A stretch of DNA of 39,563 nucleotides from the NCBI GenBank assembly GCA_903928895.1, contig CAIYSR010000096.1:1-39563 (forward strand), in the 5' to 3' direction. Origin of the DNA: an uncultured Rhodospirillales bacterium (lineage in GTDB: Bacteria > Pseudomonadota > Alphaproteobacteria > Acetobacterales > Acetobacteraceae). The position numbers and the translations under genes are program-made. The notes under the pieces were generated by a model that saw only the letters and a list, made by a program, of their open reading frames with translations, did not search any database and had not been told where the DNA came from. Below, one piece after another: positions 16,520 to 25,464 of the stretch. Each line of letters starts with the position of its first letter. Within the stretch, counting starts at the first letter, position 1.

Positions 16520-17541
16520 ACTCGGCTCTGTCCCGGCCCGGGCCACGGTTCAGCATCCGGATGGGTATTGCAGGCAACGTACGTGCGCTCGCCCAGCTCG
16601 CGCAGGAGGTGGAGGCGGCCGGCTTCGACCAGATATGGACCGGCAACGATTTCCTCGGCGAGTCCGGCCTCGTGGCCCTCACGGCGATCGCGATGTCCAC
16701 CAGCACCGTCCGGTTCGGTTCGGGCGTCATCGACCCGGTCTCAATCCACCCCGGCCAGATCGCGATGTTCGCCTCGGCCCTTCAAGACCTCTCGGATGGG
16801 CGGTTCATTCTCGGCCTCGGGTCCGGGTCCGACGCATTCTTCAGGATGGCCGGCGTCGCGGCGCCTGCACCATTGGCGCGCACCCGCGATGCGATCCTCG
16901 CCATTCGCGCACTGACCCAGGGACTAAGCCCCAAGGGCATCAAGGGCGTGACCGCCGAATGGATGGAGAATGCGCGCTTGCGATTTCATCGCCTGGTGCC
17001 GATCTACGTCGGGGCCATGGGACCGCGCATGCTGGACCTGACGGGCCGGCTGGCCGACGGCGCCTTGCCGCTCTGCCTGCCGCCGCAGCACTTCCGCCGG
17101 GTCCACGTGCAGATCGCGGCGGGCGCCGCCGCCGCGGGCCGGTCGGTCGATGATCTCGATATTGCCGCCTGTCTGTGGACCTCCGTCGACGACGATCGCG
17201 ACGTCGCCCTGCGGCTCCTCGCACGTCAGATCGCGCGGTACGCTGGTTCCCTCTCGATGGATGCCCTTGCGGCCAACGGATTCGATCCCGACGAATTTAA
17301 CCGGACCCAACGGATCCTCGACAGTGACGGCGAAGCGGCGGCGATCGCGTCGGTCAGCCCGCGCATGCTCGAACTCGGCATCGCCGGCAGTGCCGCTGAC
17401 GTGATCACCCGGATCACCGAACTGCTGGCCATGGGAGTTCGGCACATCTCCTTCGGCCCGCCCCTTGGCAGCGATCGTGCCGCCACGACCCGACTGATCG
17501 GCACGCGCGTGCTGCCCGAACTTCGGCGGGTCTGGACATGA
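16516..17541 (+). CDS. Luciferase-like (LLM class) flavin-dependent oxidoreductase, second paralog
   Basis: A 341-residue luciferase-family protein. It has AGFDQIWTGNDFLGESGLVA (about residues 35-54), GSGVIDPVSIHPGQIAM (about 73-89), SDGRFILGLGSGSDAF (about 95-110), VPIYVGAMGPRMLDLTGRLA (about 160-179) and GSLSMDALAANGFDPDEFNR (about 250-269). These blocks align with the product at 10990, so the two are paralogs and could form a heterodimer as LuxA/LuxB do, or act on successive intermediates. Start and stop overlap the neighbouring genes by four bases. Confidence 0.88.
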   Translation: MNSALSRPGPRFSIRMGIAGNVRALAQLAQEVEAAGFDQIWTGNDFLGESGLVALTAIAMSTSTVRFGSGVIDPVSIHPGQIAMFASALQDLSDGRFILGLGSGSDAFFRMAGVAAPAPLARTRDAILAIRALTQGLSPKGIKGVTAEWMENARLRFHRLVPIYVGAMGPRMLDLTGRLADGALPLCLPPQHFRRVHVQIAAGAAAAGRSVDDLDIAACLWTSVDDDRDVALRLLARQIARYAGSLSMDALAANGFDPDEFNRTQRILDSDGEAAAIASVSPRMLELGIAGSAADVITRITELLAMGVRHISFGPPLGSDRAATTRLIGTRVLPELRRVWT

Positions 17542-17996
17542 CGGCGGCGCGCGAGACGCACACGACGCACGCCGCGCTCGCCCAAGCCTATGCGCCCGCT
17601 CCGAAGATCCGCGTCGGCATTCTCCTCGTCGGCGCCGCGTTGTCGGACCCCGAGAGCACACAAGCGATCGACGATGCATTGAGGGCGGCAGGTCATACGT
17701 CACTGCGCCGGCGTGCCAAGTTGCAGCCCCGCGCGGGAGAGAACGGCCTACGGGTTGCGGACGTGATCGCGTTTATCGCTCTCTACGGCCATGAATATGC
17801 CCTGGTCGCATTTCGCTCATGGCCAGCCGCTCGCGGACATGAAGCAGACCTCATCGCGGCAGCGAAGCGCGAGGGTTGTCGGACGATCTGGGAGATTGAT
17901 CCGGGTGACCCAGCTGCGGCTGGCGATGCTGTCACCAGCAACACCCTCCTGCGCCGGCCCCCAGGGGCGAACAGGTCAAGCGCAACGCCAGTGTGA
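17538..17996 (+). CDS. Unknown protein, last gene of the monooxygenase operon
   Basis: A 152-residue frame whose ATG overlaps the preceding stop, which supports it as a real gene. The start (PAPKIRVGILLVGAALSDPE, about residues 21-40) resembles the first strand of a Rossmann-like or racemase-type protein, and HEYALVAFRSWPAARGHEAD (about 85-104) looks like ordinary helical protein. The tail (RRPPGANRSSATPV) looks low in structure, so the gene may be truncated at its 3' end. A hairpin begins at its stop codon. I do not recognise a family. Confidence 0.5.
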   Translation: MTAARETHTTHAALAQAYAPAPKIRVGILLVGAALSDPESTQAIDDALRAAGHTSLRRRAKLQPRAGENGLRVADVIAFIALYGHEYALVAFRSWPAARGHEADLIAAAKREGCRTIWEIDPGDPAAAGDAVTSNTLLRRPPGANRSSATPV

Positions 17997-18016
17997 ATGC
18001 CCGCCCGCCGGGCATT
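17996..18016 (+). terminator. Hairpin at the end of the monooxygenase operon
   Basis: AATGCCCG (17996-18003) pairs perfectly with CGGGCATT (18009-18016) around a five-base loop, starting on the last base of the stop codon of the final gene. The following bases are only weakly T-rich, so termination may need Rho or be partial. Confidence 0.5.
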
Positions 18017-18026
18017 TCCATCCATG

Positions 18027-18070
18027 AACAACAGCCCAGAACCTCCAGAACAACACCCCAGAACCTCCAG
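18027..18070 (+). repeat. 22-bp tandem duplication
   Basis: The unit AACAACAGCCCAGAACCTCC plus AG (18027-18048) is repeated immediately at 18049-18070 with one G-to-C change. It lies between the operon terminator and the phage-like remnant. Only two copies are present. Confidence 0.7.
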
Positions 18071-18145
18071 CGCAAAGGCCGGATGATCGCACGGACCAGG
18101 GTGGAAACTATTGGACGTTGTTTACCCCCGGAATCTGGAAAGATT

Positions 18146-18438
18146 TGCACGCTGTTTTACAATGTGGCGGTTGACGCCAGCCAAGTGACCCTGGCCAACG
18201 TCTTTGCCGGCATGATCGATCCAATCGTCGGAGCGCAGATCCCGGCCAACCGCTGATATCTGCTGGCCGACGCGGCGATGGCGCCAGTGTATATCTACGG
18301 CTACTTCGACGGCGCACCGGCCCACACATCTCGACGGGGCCGATCCAAGGCGTCGACGGTGTCGAAACCAGTGTCGTGTTCGACTTCGGTGTCGGCGCCG
18401 TCGACTGGCGCGGGGGGTGGTTCAATCCGGGCGTCTAG
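18146..18438 (+). pseudogene. Phage-like protein remnant with stop and frameshift
   Basis: Pieces of one protein appear in succession: VAVDASQVTLANVFAGMIDP and IVGAQIPANR, then a TGA (18254-18256), then LADAAMAPVYIYGYFDGAPA in the same frame, then a shift of frame to GPIQGVDGVETSVVFDFGVG and AVDWRGGWFNPGV ending at TAG 18438. The content looks like a phage structural or accessory protein. With at least one nonsense and one frameshift lesion it is dead. It sits directly before copy 2 of the small membrane protein, as if both came from one phage module. Confidence 0.45.
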
Positions 18439-18491
18439 CATCTGCCAACGGTCGGACTGCTGGGCCGTCGAGCGATCGACGGTCCAGCCCC

Positions 18492-18650
18492 AATGACCTC
18501 GCCCGCCAGATTGCCCTGCACAAGGCCATATGCGCCAAACGCTGGAAGCAGACCAAAGTGTGGCTGTAGCGCATTGAGATCGCCCTGGGCGTCATCGTGC
18601 TATTGGTTCTCGTCGGCGAGGGGTCGGTGATCGACTGTGCCGCCATGTGA
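18492..18650 (+). pseudogene. Small single-TM protein remnant, copy 2 of 3 in window
   Basis: The frame reads NDLARQIALHKAICAKRWKQ, TKVWL, a TAG stop, then RIEIALGVIVLLVLVGEGSV and a changed tail, VIDCAAM. It matches copy 1 (4725-4877) and copy 3 (25132-25464) through the charged helix and membrane span. The internal stop and the absent start make it a pseudogene. Confidence 0.55.
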
Positions 18651-18690
18651 TCTGTCATCAGAATTCGGATCGCAACGGGACCGGAGGAAA

Positions 18691-18712
18691 TAAGGTGAAT
18701 CGAACCACCTTA
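18691..18712 (-). terminator. Hairpin downstream of the first secreted-protein gene
   Basis: TAAGGTG (18691-18697) pairs with CACCTTA (18706-18712) across an eight-base loop; on the minus strand the stem is followed by TTTCC. It lies about 40 bases beyond the stop of the leftward gene at 18751, in the right place to end that arm of the export locus. The stem is short. Confidence 0.4.
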
Positions 18713-18750
18713 CGCAGCAAAAAACTCGTCTGCTGCGCCCGGGCGGAACC

Positions 18751-19254
18751 TCAGCGCGCAGCCCAGCTAGCACCCCGGCGGTCGATTACGACCTCGATGT
18801 CGTTCTGGCTCGTCTGCCACTCCACGGGAACGCCCTCGCACCCGATGGTGGTAGGCGAGTCAGTGCCCAATGCCATGTCCAAGCCATTGTTAATCGCCCG
18901 CCCATAGGCCAGCACGACGAAGCACGAGACGTAGCGGCCGCCTTTGAAAACTTCGACGATTAAGCGCGAGTCAGACGCGGCACTGCGGCCGGACCTCGAG
19001 AACCGTATCGGGTATTCGAGGATCGTCTGCTGGCCCTTGGCCGTTGGCGGCGCCTTCTTCGCCTCGAATGCGACGGGGTAGCTGTAGCGCACGGGTTTGC
19101 CGGTCAACCGGACCTCGTACGGGCTGTAGTTGAATATCTTGATGGTCACATTGACCTCATCGGCCGCTTCGGCAGGCGCGGCACACCCCAGCCCGAGCAG
19201 AACGACGCTTGCGGCAATATACGCCATGGCGCGGCAGGCAACGCGTTTGAGCAT
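18751..19254 (-). CDS. Small secreted protein A, related to the product at 24457
   Basis: A 167-residue protein with a signal peptide (about residues 1-30: MAYIAASVVLLGLGCAAPAE is its core, with cleavage after AEA likely). The mature part starts with VNVTIKIFNYSPYEVRLTGK and ends NDIEVVIDRRGASWAAR. The product at 24457 shares VTVKVFNYS at its start and NDIELVVDPRRNTW at its end, so the two are distant relatives with the same beta-strand borders. Cysteines in the C-terminal half (VSCFVV and GCEGVP) may form a disulfide. ATG 19254 has AGGAG at good spacing. It is the last gene of the minus arm of the exporter locus, 133 bases after the permease. I do not recognise the family; cargo or partner of the exporter is inferred from position. 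Confidence 0.7.
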   Translation of the reverse strand: MLKRVACRAMAYIAASVVLLGLGCAAPAEAADEVNVTIKIFNYSPYEVRLTGKPVRYSYPVAFEAKKAPPTAKGQQTILEYPIRFSRSGRSAASDSRLIVEVFKGGRYVSCFVVLAYGRAINNGLDMALGTDSPTTIGCEGVPVEWQTSQNDIEVVIDRRGASWAAR

Positions 19255-19387
19255 TGGTCTAGCTCCTGTCCCGGCGCGACGGTGATTCGCCGCCCCCCAC
19301 CACAGCATAGGCGACCATTATTCGCCCATCGCGCAATGTGTTTCCAGTCAAAAAACGTGCGGTGGTCCGTTTCCGCAGAGTTGATGC

Positions 19388-20563
19388 TCACCCCGCGCGC
19401 AAGGCCTCGATAGGGTCCAGCCGGGCAGCGAGATGGGCGGGGTAGAAGCCGAAAAAAACGCCCACTGCGATCGACACGCCGGCGCCAAGCGGCGGCGCCG
19501 CGGGGTCGATGACGAAGTCCCAGTCGGACAGTGCGGCGAAACCCCAGCTGCCCGCCAGGCCCAGCCCGATGCCAAGGAGGGCGCCAAACACCGCCAGGAT
19601 CAGTGCTTCGGCGAGGAACAGCAACTGGATATCGCGCTGGCGGGCACCGATGGCCAGGCGGATGCCGATCTCCTGGCGGCGCTCAGTAACCGAGACCAGC
19701 ATGATGTTCATAACACCAACACCACCCAGCACGAGCGCGATGACGCCGATCGCACCGAGCAACAATGTGAACACCTGCATTTGGCCAGCCATACCCGCAA
19801 TCAGCTGACGGGCCGTCTGCACAGAAATCGTGGTATCGCGCCCCTTGGAGGTCAGGTACTCCGCCAGCACCTGCTCCACACGGTCGGCATTGGCCCCGTC
19901 CGCCAACCGGCCGACGGCGGCGGTCAAGCGCTGGCCAGGATTGATCCGTGCGGCATTTTGCAGCGAGACGAAGACTCCGGCATTGATCGTCAGCGGCATC
20001 ATCGGATTGTGCTCGGTGGGGTCGAGTATGCCAATGACTGTGAACAGATAGGCTCCGACACGCAGCGTGCTACCCACTATCGGCCGCTCTCCCCCGCTGG
20101 CGAGGCTGTCCGCCAGTTGCTTGCCGATCACACAGAACAGTTCGTACTTGTCGTAAGCGGAGATGAACCGTCCTTGCAGGAGGTCCAGTCGCACCACCGG
20201 ATTGAACGCCTCGGTGACGCCTGCAACCATCGTCGAACGCTGAGTACCACGAAATGTCACGCTGGCCCCGCCAACGGCCAGCGGTGCAATCGCCGTCACC
20301 CCCGGGACCATCTGCGGTACCGTCAGGATGTCACCGAGCTTCAGGCCAAGCGCATCGCTGCGTCGTGCCGAGATATTCACACTCAGCACGTCGGTGCCCA
20401 TCTCCTTGAATTGGCGAACGGTTTCATTGCGGGCGATGGCACCAACATTCAACATGGCGATCACCGCGGCGGCACCGATGAGGATACCCAACAATGCCAG
20501 CACTGAGCGTTGGCGGCCGGCGAGCAGGTTGGCCATCGCCTCTATGAAGGTCTGACGCAGCAT
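19388..20563 (-). CDS. MacB-type ABC transporter permease (FtsX domain)
   Basis: A 391-residue inner-membrane protein with the MacB layout: one N-terminal span (SVLALLGILIGAAAVIAMLN, about residues 20-39), a large periplasmic domain (about 45-265) and three C-terminal spans in an FtsX domain. The conserved VTERRQEIGIRLAIGARQRD (about 300-319) and the C-terminal ARLDPIEALRAG are family signatures. It lacks a fused ATPase, which is the preceding gene (stop at 20568, four bases away; GGAGG within its end serves this start). MacB-type proteins do not move the substrate across the inner membrane but drive it from the periplasm to the outer channel. The likely partners are the adaptor at 23060 and channel at 21516. 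Confidence 0.9.
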   Translation of the reverse strand: MLRQTFIEAMANLLAGRQRSVLALLGILIGAAAVIAMLNVGAIARNETVRQFKEMGTDVLSVNISARRSDALGLKLGDILTVPQMVPGVTAIAPLAVGGASVTFRGTQRSTMVAGVTEAFNPVVRLDLLQGRFISAYDKYELFCVIGKQLADSLASGGERPIVGSTLRVGAYLFTVIGILDPTEHNPMMPLTINAGVFVSLQNAARINPGQRLTAAVGRLADGANADRVEQVLAEYLTSKGRDTTISVQTARQLIAGMAGQMQVFTLLLGAIGVIALVLGGVGVMNIMLVSVTERRQEIGIRLAIGARQRDIQLLFLAEALILAVFGALLGIGLGLAGSWGFAALSDWDFVIDPAAPPLGAGVSIAVGVFFGFYPAHLAARLDPIEALRAG

Positions 20564-20567
20564 ACGC

Positions 20568-21232
<665 letters not shown>

Positions 21233-21233
<1 letters not shown>

Positions 21234-21487
21234 CACGGAGGTGTCGACGTTGGATGCAGGCGAGTTGGTGGCTGCGGTTCGTCGCCCAGCGCCGTCAATG
21301 GATCGGGTCCGATGAAGGCGGGCACGGCCGGACCGATCGGCACCGCGAAATACGGGAGCGGCGTGGCGATGCTCGCTCCTCCATCCATCGTTGGTCGCGA
21401 AACCGGTGCGAGAAGCGCCGCCGGCGATGCACAACCCGACAGCAACCAACCTCCGCCAAGCATACAGCGAGCAAACCAAGCGCCCAT
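21233..21487 (-). CDS. Small proline-rich lipoprotein, first gene of the exporter minus arm
   Basis: An 84-residue protein easily missed because it lies antisense to the frame upstream of the channel gene. The signal MGAWFARCMLGGGWLLSGCA has the lipobox LSGC (about residues 16-19). The mature part is proline-rich and poor in charge (PLPYFAVPIGPAVPAFIGPD), then DPLTALGDEPQPPTRLHP. ATG 21487 follows GGAAGGGGGAAGC, a strong ribosome-binding site, and the TGA overlaps the ATPase start by one base. It may anchor or cap the exporter at the outer membrane. I recognise no family. Confidence 0.65.
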
Positions 21488-21515
21488 GCTTCCCCCTTCC
21501 CGAACGATGCACAGT

Positions 21516-23063
21516 ATGCCAAAAACTGACGAGTCAATACTGCCATTTCGTGCGACCGCCTCGAGCGAGCCGCATGAGCGTGAAGCCGAATTTGCTGCCA
21601 CAGCCGAATGGGAGGGTACCCGGATCGCTCTTATCCTTCGCATTGCGCTGGCCGCTTTGTGTCTGATCGCGCCGTCAGCCGTCGCGGCTCCCCCGTCCGC
21701 GCCTCGGAGCATGCCGCTCACGCTGCCAGAAGCGGTGTTCCTTGCTCTGCGCAACAACCGCGGAATCCACAGCCAGTATCTCCAACGGGTGGTCGACAAG
21801 TTTGCCCTGCGTGTTGCTGAGGATATCTACACCCCAAAGCTGACGGTGGGCGATGACATCTTGCAGACGCGCAATGCCGGGGCCAGCAGCAGCAGTCTGG
21901 CTCTCAGCCCCACGGGTACTCTGACCACAGTGACCGGGGCCAACTTTTCCTTTGGCTTCGCCAATGCCCAGACGCGTGCAGATGGCAGTGCGCCCAACGG
22001 CAGTTCGAATATCTCGATCAGCTTCGACCAGCCACTGCTGGCCGGCGGTGGCCTCGACGTCGGCACTGCGCCGCTGCGACAGGCCAGGATTGCCGAGCAG
22101 AACGCGCAGCTAACCCTTCGGAACAACATTGCCGCTATCGTCAGCAGCGTGATCCTCGCCTATCGACAGTTGGTGCTTGCCGAGCAACAGGCGCGCATCG
22201 CCGAGACTGCGCTCAAGCGTGCGCGCGACCTGCGTGAGGTCAACCGCCTGCTGATCGACGCAGGACGGCTCGCCCGTGTCGAACTCGCGCAGTCCGACGA
22301 AGCAATCGCCCAAGCCGAACTTCATGTGACGAGCTCACGCAATAGCAACAACTCCGCTCGTTTGACATTATTGACCCTGCTATCTCTGGATCTCTCGACC
22401 GACGTCCGCCCCACCGAGAAACTGGCGGCGCCATCGGTGAGCATCGACCTCAAGAGGGCCATCGCGATCGCGTTTGCCAACCAGCCCGGCTATCTGCAAC
22501 AGGCGCTGCAGCAGGAGACCGCCCGCATCAACTTGATGCTGGCGAAGAACCAGCGGCTATGGAACGTATCCCTAGTTGGTGGCTCCGGTTTGCAGAACCG
22601 CGGCAGCGGCATTCCAGACTCCGCCAGTGGCCTCGTATCGCGACGGCCGGACTATCAAATCGGGCTGCAATTCAGTGTACCGGTCAACGACCTCACCCGT
22701 CAGCAGGCCGAGGTGAACGCGACCATTGGCCTACGCCAGATCGAGCTGGCGCGTGAACAGGCCGCCGCAACGCTGGAACAGCAAGTGACCGACGCCGTCG
22801 CCTCGCTCGCGGCGCAAACCACGGAATTGGAGCAAGCTCGCCGGGCTCGTGCGTTAAGCGCCGTGAAGCTGGAAATCGAGCTCACCAGACTGCGCGCCGG
22901 TCGTTCCAGCAACTTCCAGGTCGTCAGCTTCCAGAATGACGTGCAGCAGGCCGAGAATGCGGAGCTATCGGCGACAATATCCTATCTCAACGCTCTGACC
23001 GCCATGGACCAGTTGCTCGGTACTACGTTGAAGACCTGGAAGATTGAGCTGAACGACCAATGA
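21516..23063 (+). CDS. TolC-like outer-membrane efflux channel (OEP family)
   Basis: A 515-residue outer-membrane factor. After a polar lead of about 35 residues comes the hydrophobic signal IALILRIALAALCLIAPSAV (AVAA cleavage). Mature features are MPLTLPEAVFLALRNNRGIH (family start, about residues 66-85) and long coiled-coil helices rich in A, Q, R and E (about 190-290 and 410-480), including RLRAGRSSNFQVVSFQNDVQ near the end, a typical OEP segment. The ATG at 21516 is uncertain; ATG 21507 is nearby and neither has a clear ribosome-binding site. The gene is only 28 bases from the divergent lipoprotein start, so its promoter must overlap that gene. It overlaps the adaptor gene by four bases. 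Confidence 0.88.
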   Translation: MPKTDESILPFRATASSEPHEREAEFAATAEWEGTRIALILRIALAALCLIAPSAVAAPPSAPRSMPLTLPEAVFLALRNNRGIHSQYLQRVVDKFALRVAEDIYTPKLTVGDDILQTRNAGASSSSLALSPTGTLTTVTGANFSFGFANAQTRADGSAPNGSSNISISFDQPLLAGGGLDVGTAPLRQARIAEQNAQLTLRNNIAAIVSSVILAYRQLVLAEQQARIAETALKRARDLREVNRLLIDAGRLARVELAQSDEAIAQAELHVTSSRNSNNSARLTLLTLLSLDLSTDVRPTEKLAAPSVSIDLKRAIAIAFANQPGYLQQALQQETARINLMLAKNQRLWNVSLVGGSGLQNRGSGIPDSASGLVSRRPDYQIGLQFSVPVNDLTRQQAEVNATIGLRQIELAREQAAATLEQQVTDAVASLAAQTTELEQARRARALSAVKLEIELTRLRAGRSSNFQVVSFQNDVQQAENAELSATISYLNALTAMDQLLGTTLKTWKIELNDQ

Positions 23064-24349
23064 GCACGCGGTCGCAGGCGTCGCCGCGCCGCTTCATGTT
23101 GCTCGGCATTCTCGCCCTTTTGGTAGTCGGGGGTGGGATTATTGTTAGCCAGCGCTGGACTGTGACTGATCTCGGCCTGACTGGCTCGGGCGAACGCGCC
23201 CCGCAAACCACATTGGTCGTTCGAATGCAGCCTATCTCCAGCCTGGTGGCCGTAATCGGTACAATCGAGGCTGGATCGGTTCTGAATGTCGCTTCGCCAT
23301 TTGAAGCACTGGTGCACGACAAGCTGTTTCTCTATGGCAATCGCGTCGTCCGCGGTGAAGTGCTGCTGCGTCTGGATGCCAGGGAACAGCAAACCCGGCT
23401 GCGTGACGCGCGGTCCACTCAGATCAAAGCCCGGCAGCGCCTCACCGAACTTCGCAACTGGAGCACTGGACCTGATGTCGCGCGGGCGCGCCGGAGCCTC
23501 GCCTCACTGGAAATGGACGTTGGCGAGTTGCGAACGCGGATTGCGCAAACCAAGACCCTTTTGGACCGCGGCATTGTGGCGGCGGAGGAGTATCGCGGCC
23601 TGCTGGCCCAGCTGCGCAACCAGGGAGTGCAGATCCAGGCCGCACGGGAAGATCTAGACCAGGCGCTCGCCCGGGGCGGCGAAGACGCGCAGCGTATTGC
23701 TGAATTCGAACTGGCCAACGCTGACGCAAGGGTCGGGGAACTGGAGGGTGAACTCGCGTTAGCCGAAATCACCGCGCCCGTCGCCGGAGTTGTCATGCCG
23801 GCCCAAGACTATGACGGCTCCGGTAGAAGCCGGGCGCCGCTGGAGCAGGGCTCGCGCGCAAACAAGGGGCAGCCGCTCTTGACGATTGGCGACATGGAAA
23901 GCCTGACCGTACGCGGTAGCCTCGACGAGATCGATGTGAACAAGGTACAAATTGGGCAACCGGTGAACGTAACCGGCGATGCCTTGGGTGAGGAGGCGTT
24001 GCGCGGCCGCGTAACTGCCATCGCCGCCCAGGCCAGTGCCGAGGGTAGCCGCAGCGGACTGCCGAGTTTCCCGGTCCTCGTGCGAATCGACAGCATGACG
24101 GCCGAACAGGCGAGACGCATCCGTGTCGGCATGTCGGCAAACTTGTCTATCATCACATATGAGAAGGCCGATGCGATCGTCGTTCCGCCTGTGGCGGTGC
24201 ACAACGAGGGCGGACACCGGCAGGTGCAAGTGCGTTCCGGAGGCGCGACGCGCCACGTGCCCGTTGTGCTGGGCATCAGCACGCCAGGTGGCGTGGAAAT
24301 CCGCGAGGGTCTGCGCGCCGGGGATGTCGTTGTGCTCGATCCCGATTGA
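23060..24349 (+). CDS. Periplasmic adaptor subunit (HlyD/MacA-like)
   Basis: A 429-residue membrane-fusion protein. One N-terminal span (FMLLGILALLVVGGGIIVSQ, about residues 12-31) anchors it. The lipoyl half GSVLNVASPFEALVHDKLFL (about 72-91) precedes a long coiled-coil hairpin (about 105-230), then the second lipoyl half with ITAPVAGVVMPAQDY and beta-barrel domains, ending GGVEIREGLRAGDVVVLDPD. The order is that of MacA/HlyD adaptors. With the channel upstream and the MacB-type ATPase and permease on the divergent arm, it completes a three-part trans-envelope exporter. Confidence 0.88.
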   Translation: MSTRSQASPRRFMLLGILALLVVGGGIIVSQRWTVTDLGLTGSGERAPQTTLVVRMQPISSLVAVIGTIEAGSVLNVASPFEALVHDKLFLYGNRVVRGEVLLRLDAREQQTRLRDARSTQIKARQRLTELRNWSTGPDVARARRSLASLEMDVGELRTRIAQTKTLLDRGIVAAEEYRGLLAQLRNQGVQIQAAREDLDQALARGGEDAQRIAEFELANADARVGELEGELALAEITAPVAGVVMPAQDYDGSGRSRAPLEQGSRANKGQPLLTIGDMESLTVRGSLDEIDVNKVQIGQPVNVTGDALGEEALRGRVTAIAAQASAEGSRSGLPSFPVLVRIDSMTAEQARRIRVGMSANLSIITYEKADAIVVPPVAVHNEGGHRQVQVRSGGATRHVPVVLGISTPGGVEIREGLRAGDVVVLDPD

Positions 24350-24456
24350 GGATTAATGTTGTACGTACGAATACTCTATGACCGATGACGCGTTGGTGGC
24401 CAATGCACAAACGGCACCGCGCCGACACAGCTAAGCACCGCAAAGGAACAACAGGC

Positions 24457-24948
24457 ATGATGAAGTCGATCACCGCCATTGCCATTCTGGCTGCGGCACT
24501 ACTGGCGGGAGCCCCGGCCGCCGCTGATACCTGGGTGACCGTGAAGGTCTTCAACTACAGCAGCAAGCCGCTGGAGGTCACCACCAGGGAACTCTTCAAC
24601 GGCACCTCCCAGGCTCTGGACCGTTCCGCCACTGTGGATGCGGCTCCCAACCGGCAGGGCCAGAGCTATCGTAGTTGGACTTACAAGATCGCAACGAATC
24701 GCGGTGTCGATACCGAAATCGCGATGATCTTCCTGTCGCCCAGCAAGTACGCCAGCCAGCCTCCATCGCGTGAGCGTAAGCAGATCTACGGCTACCGGGT
24801 CGACGTCGTCAGCCGCGCATTGCGCTCCGACGACGCCCGGGGAATCGATAGACCCGGTAGCATGTGCGGCGGTTGTATCGAGGTCTCCACAAACATGAGC
24901 GGCAACGACATCGAGTTGGTGGTAGATCCCCGTCGCAACACTTGGTGA
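24457..24948 (+). CDS. Small secreted protein B, related to the product at 18751
   Basis: A 163-residue protein with a signal peptide (MMKSITAIAILAAALLAGAP, cleavage near AAA-DT). The mature protein begins WVTVKVFNYSSKPLEVTTRE and ends GNDIELVVDPRRNTW. Both ends match protein A (18751-19254); the middles differ. MCGGCIEVS contains two cysteines that may pair. ATG 24457 has AAGGA nine bases upstream; ATG 24460 is the next codon. It follows the adaptor gene by about 107 bases on the same strand, so each arm of the exporter ends in a member of this family. The function is not known. Confidence 0.7.
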   Translation: MMKSITAIAILAAALLAGAPAAADTWVTVKVFNYSSKPLEVTTRELFNGTSQALDRSATVDAAPNRQGQSYRSWTYKIATNRGVDTEIAMIFLSPSKYASQPPSRERKQIYGYRVDVVSRALRSDDARGIDRPGSMCGGCIEVSTNMSGNDIELVVDPRRNTW

Positions 24949-25131
24949 AGTCGACTTGAGTGTGCAGGCCCACGGACATCTATGATCGTCGACCGTCAAT
25001 CGGCGTGACGGCGGCATGCTGGTTGGCGGCCTGCAGGTCAATTGGATGCCAGATCATGCCTGTGCAGTATCATGGAACTGTGACCGAGCGTGTCTCCTAC
25101 CGGCCGGACCTTCTGCATGGGATCCGCCCCG

Positions 25132-25464
25132 ATGTCGCCAGATGTGCTAAAATCTGTATCTGAACGCGGCTTGACGTGTTTCCTACCGCTTGGCGAATGT
25201 TTGCATCCGGTTTCCCGCCCTCCACCACCTGCCAATGCCGAGGAAGTCGCACGGCAGATCGCCATGCACGAACCCGTCTGCGCTGAACGACGGAAGCAGA
25301 CCAACACGCGGCTGTCGCGGATCGAGCTCTTGCTCGGCGCCATCGTCCTGTTGCTGCTGGTGGGTGAGGGAAGCGTCCTGGCAGCGATCAAGCGGTTGCT
25401 TGCGTGCGTGCAGGTTCCTGGTGGAGGCGCAGGAGCAATTCGTCGCGACTGCTCAACACCATGA
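25132..25464 (+). CDS. Small single-TM protein, copy 3 of 3, with an altered C-terminus
   Basis: The frame from ATG 25132 reads through ARQIAMHEPVCAERRKQTNT, RLSRIELLLGAIVLLLLVGE, GSVLAAIKRLL and then ACVQVPGG, ending at 25464. The block from ARQ to KRLL matches copies 1 (4725-4877) and 2 (18492-18650); copy 1 ends KRLLGG, so the last ~25 residues here are foreign, taken from antisense of the GntR gene that it overlaps. The N-terminal ~40 residues (VLKSVSERGLTCFLPLGECL) also look foreign. It has one membrane span with flanking charged segments, like small phage lysis-associated proteins. It may or may not be expressed. Confidence 0.45.
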   Translation: MSPDVLKSVSERGLTCFLPLGECLHPVSRPPPPANAEEVARQIAMHEPVCAERRKQTNTRLSRIELLLGAIVLLLLVGEGSVLAAIKRLLACVQVPGGGAGAIRRDCSTP

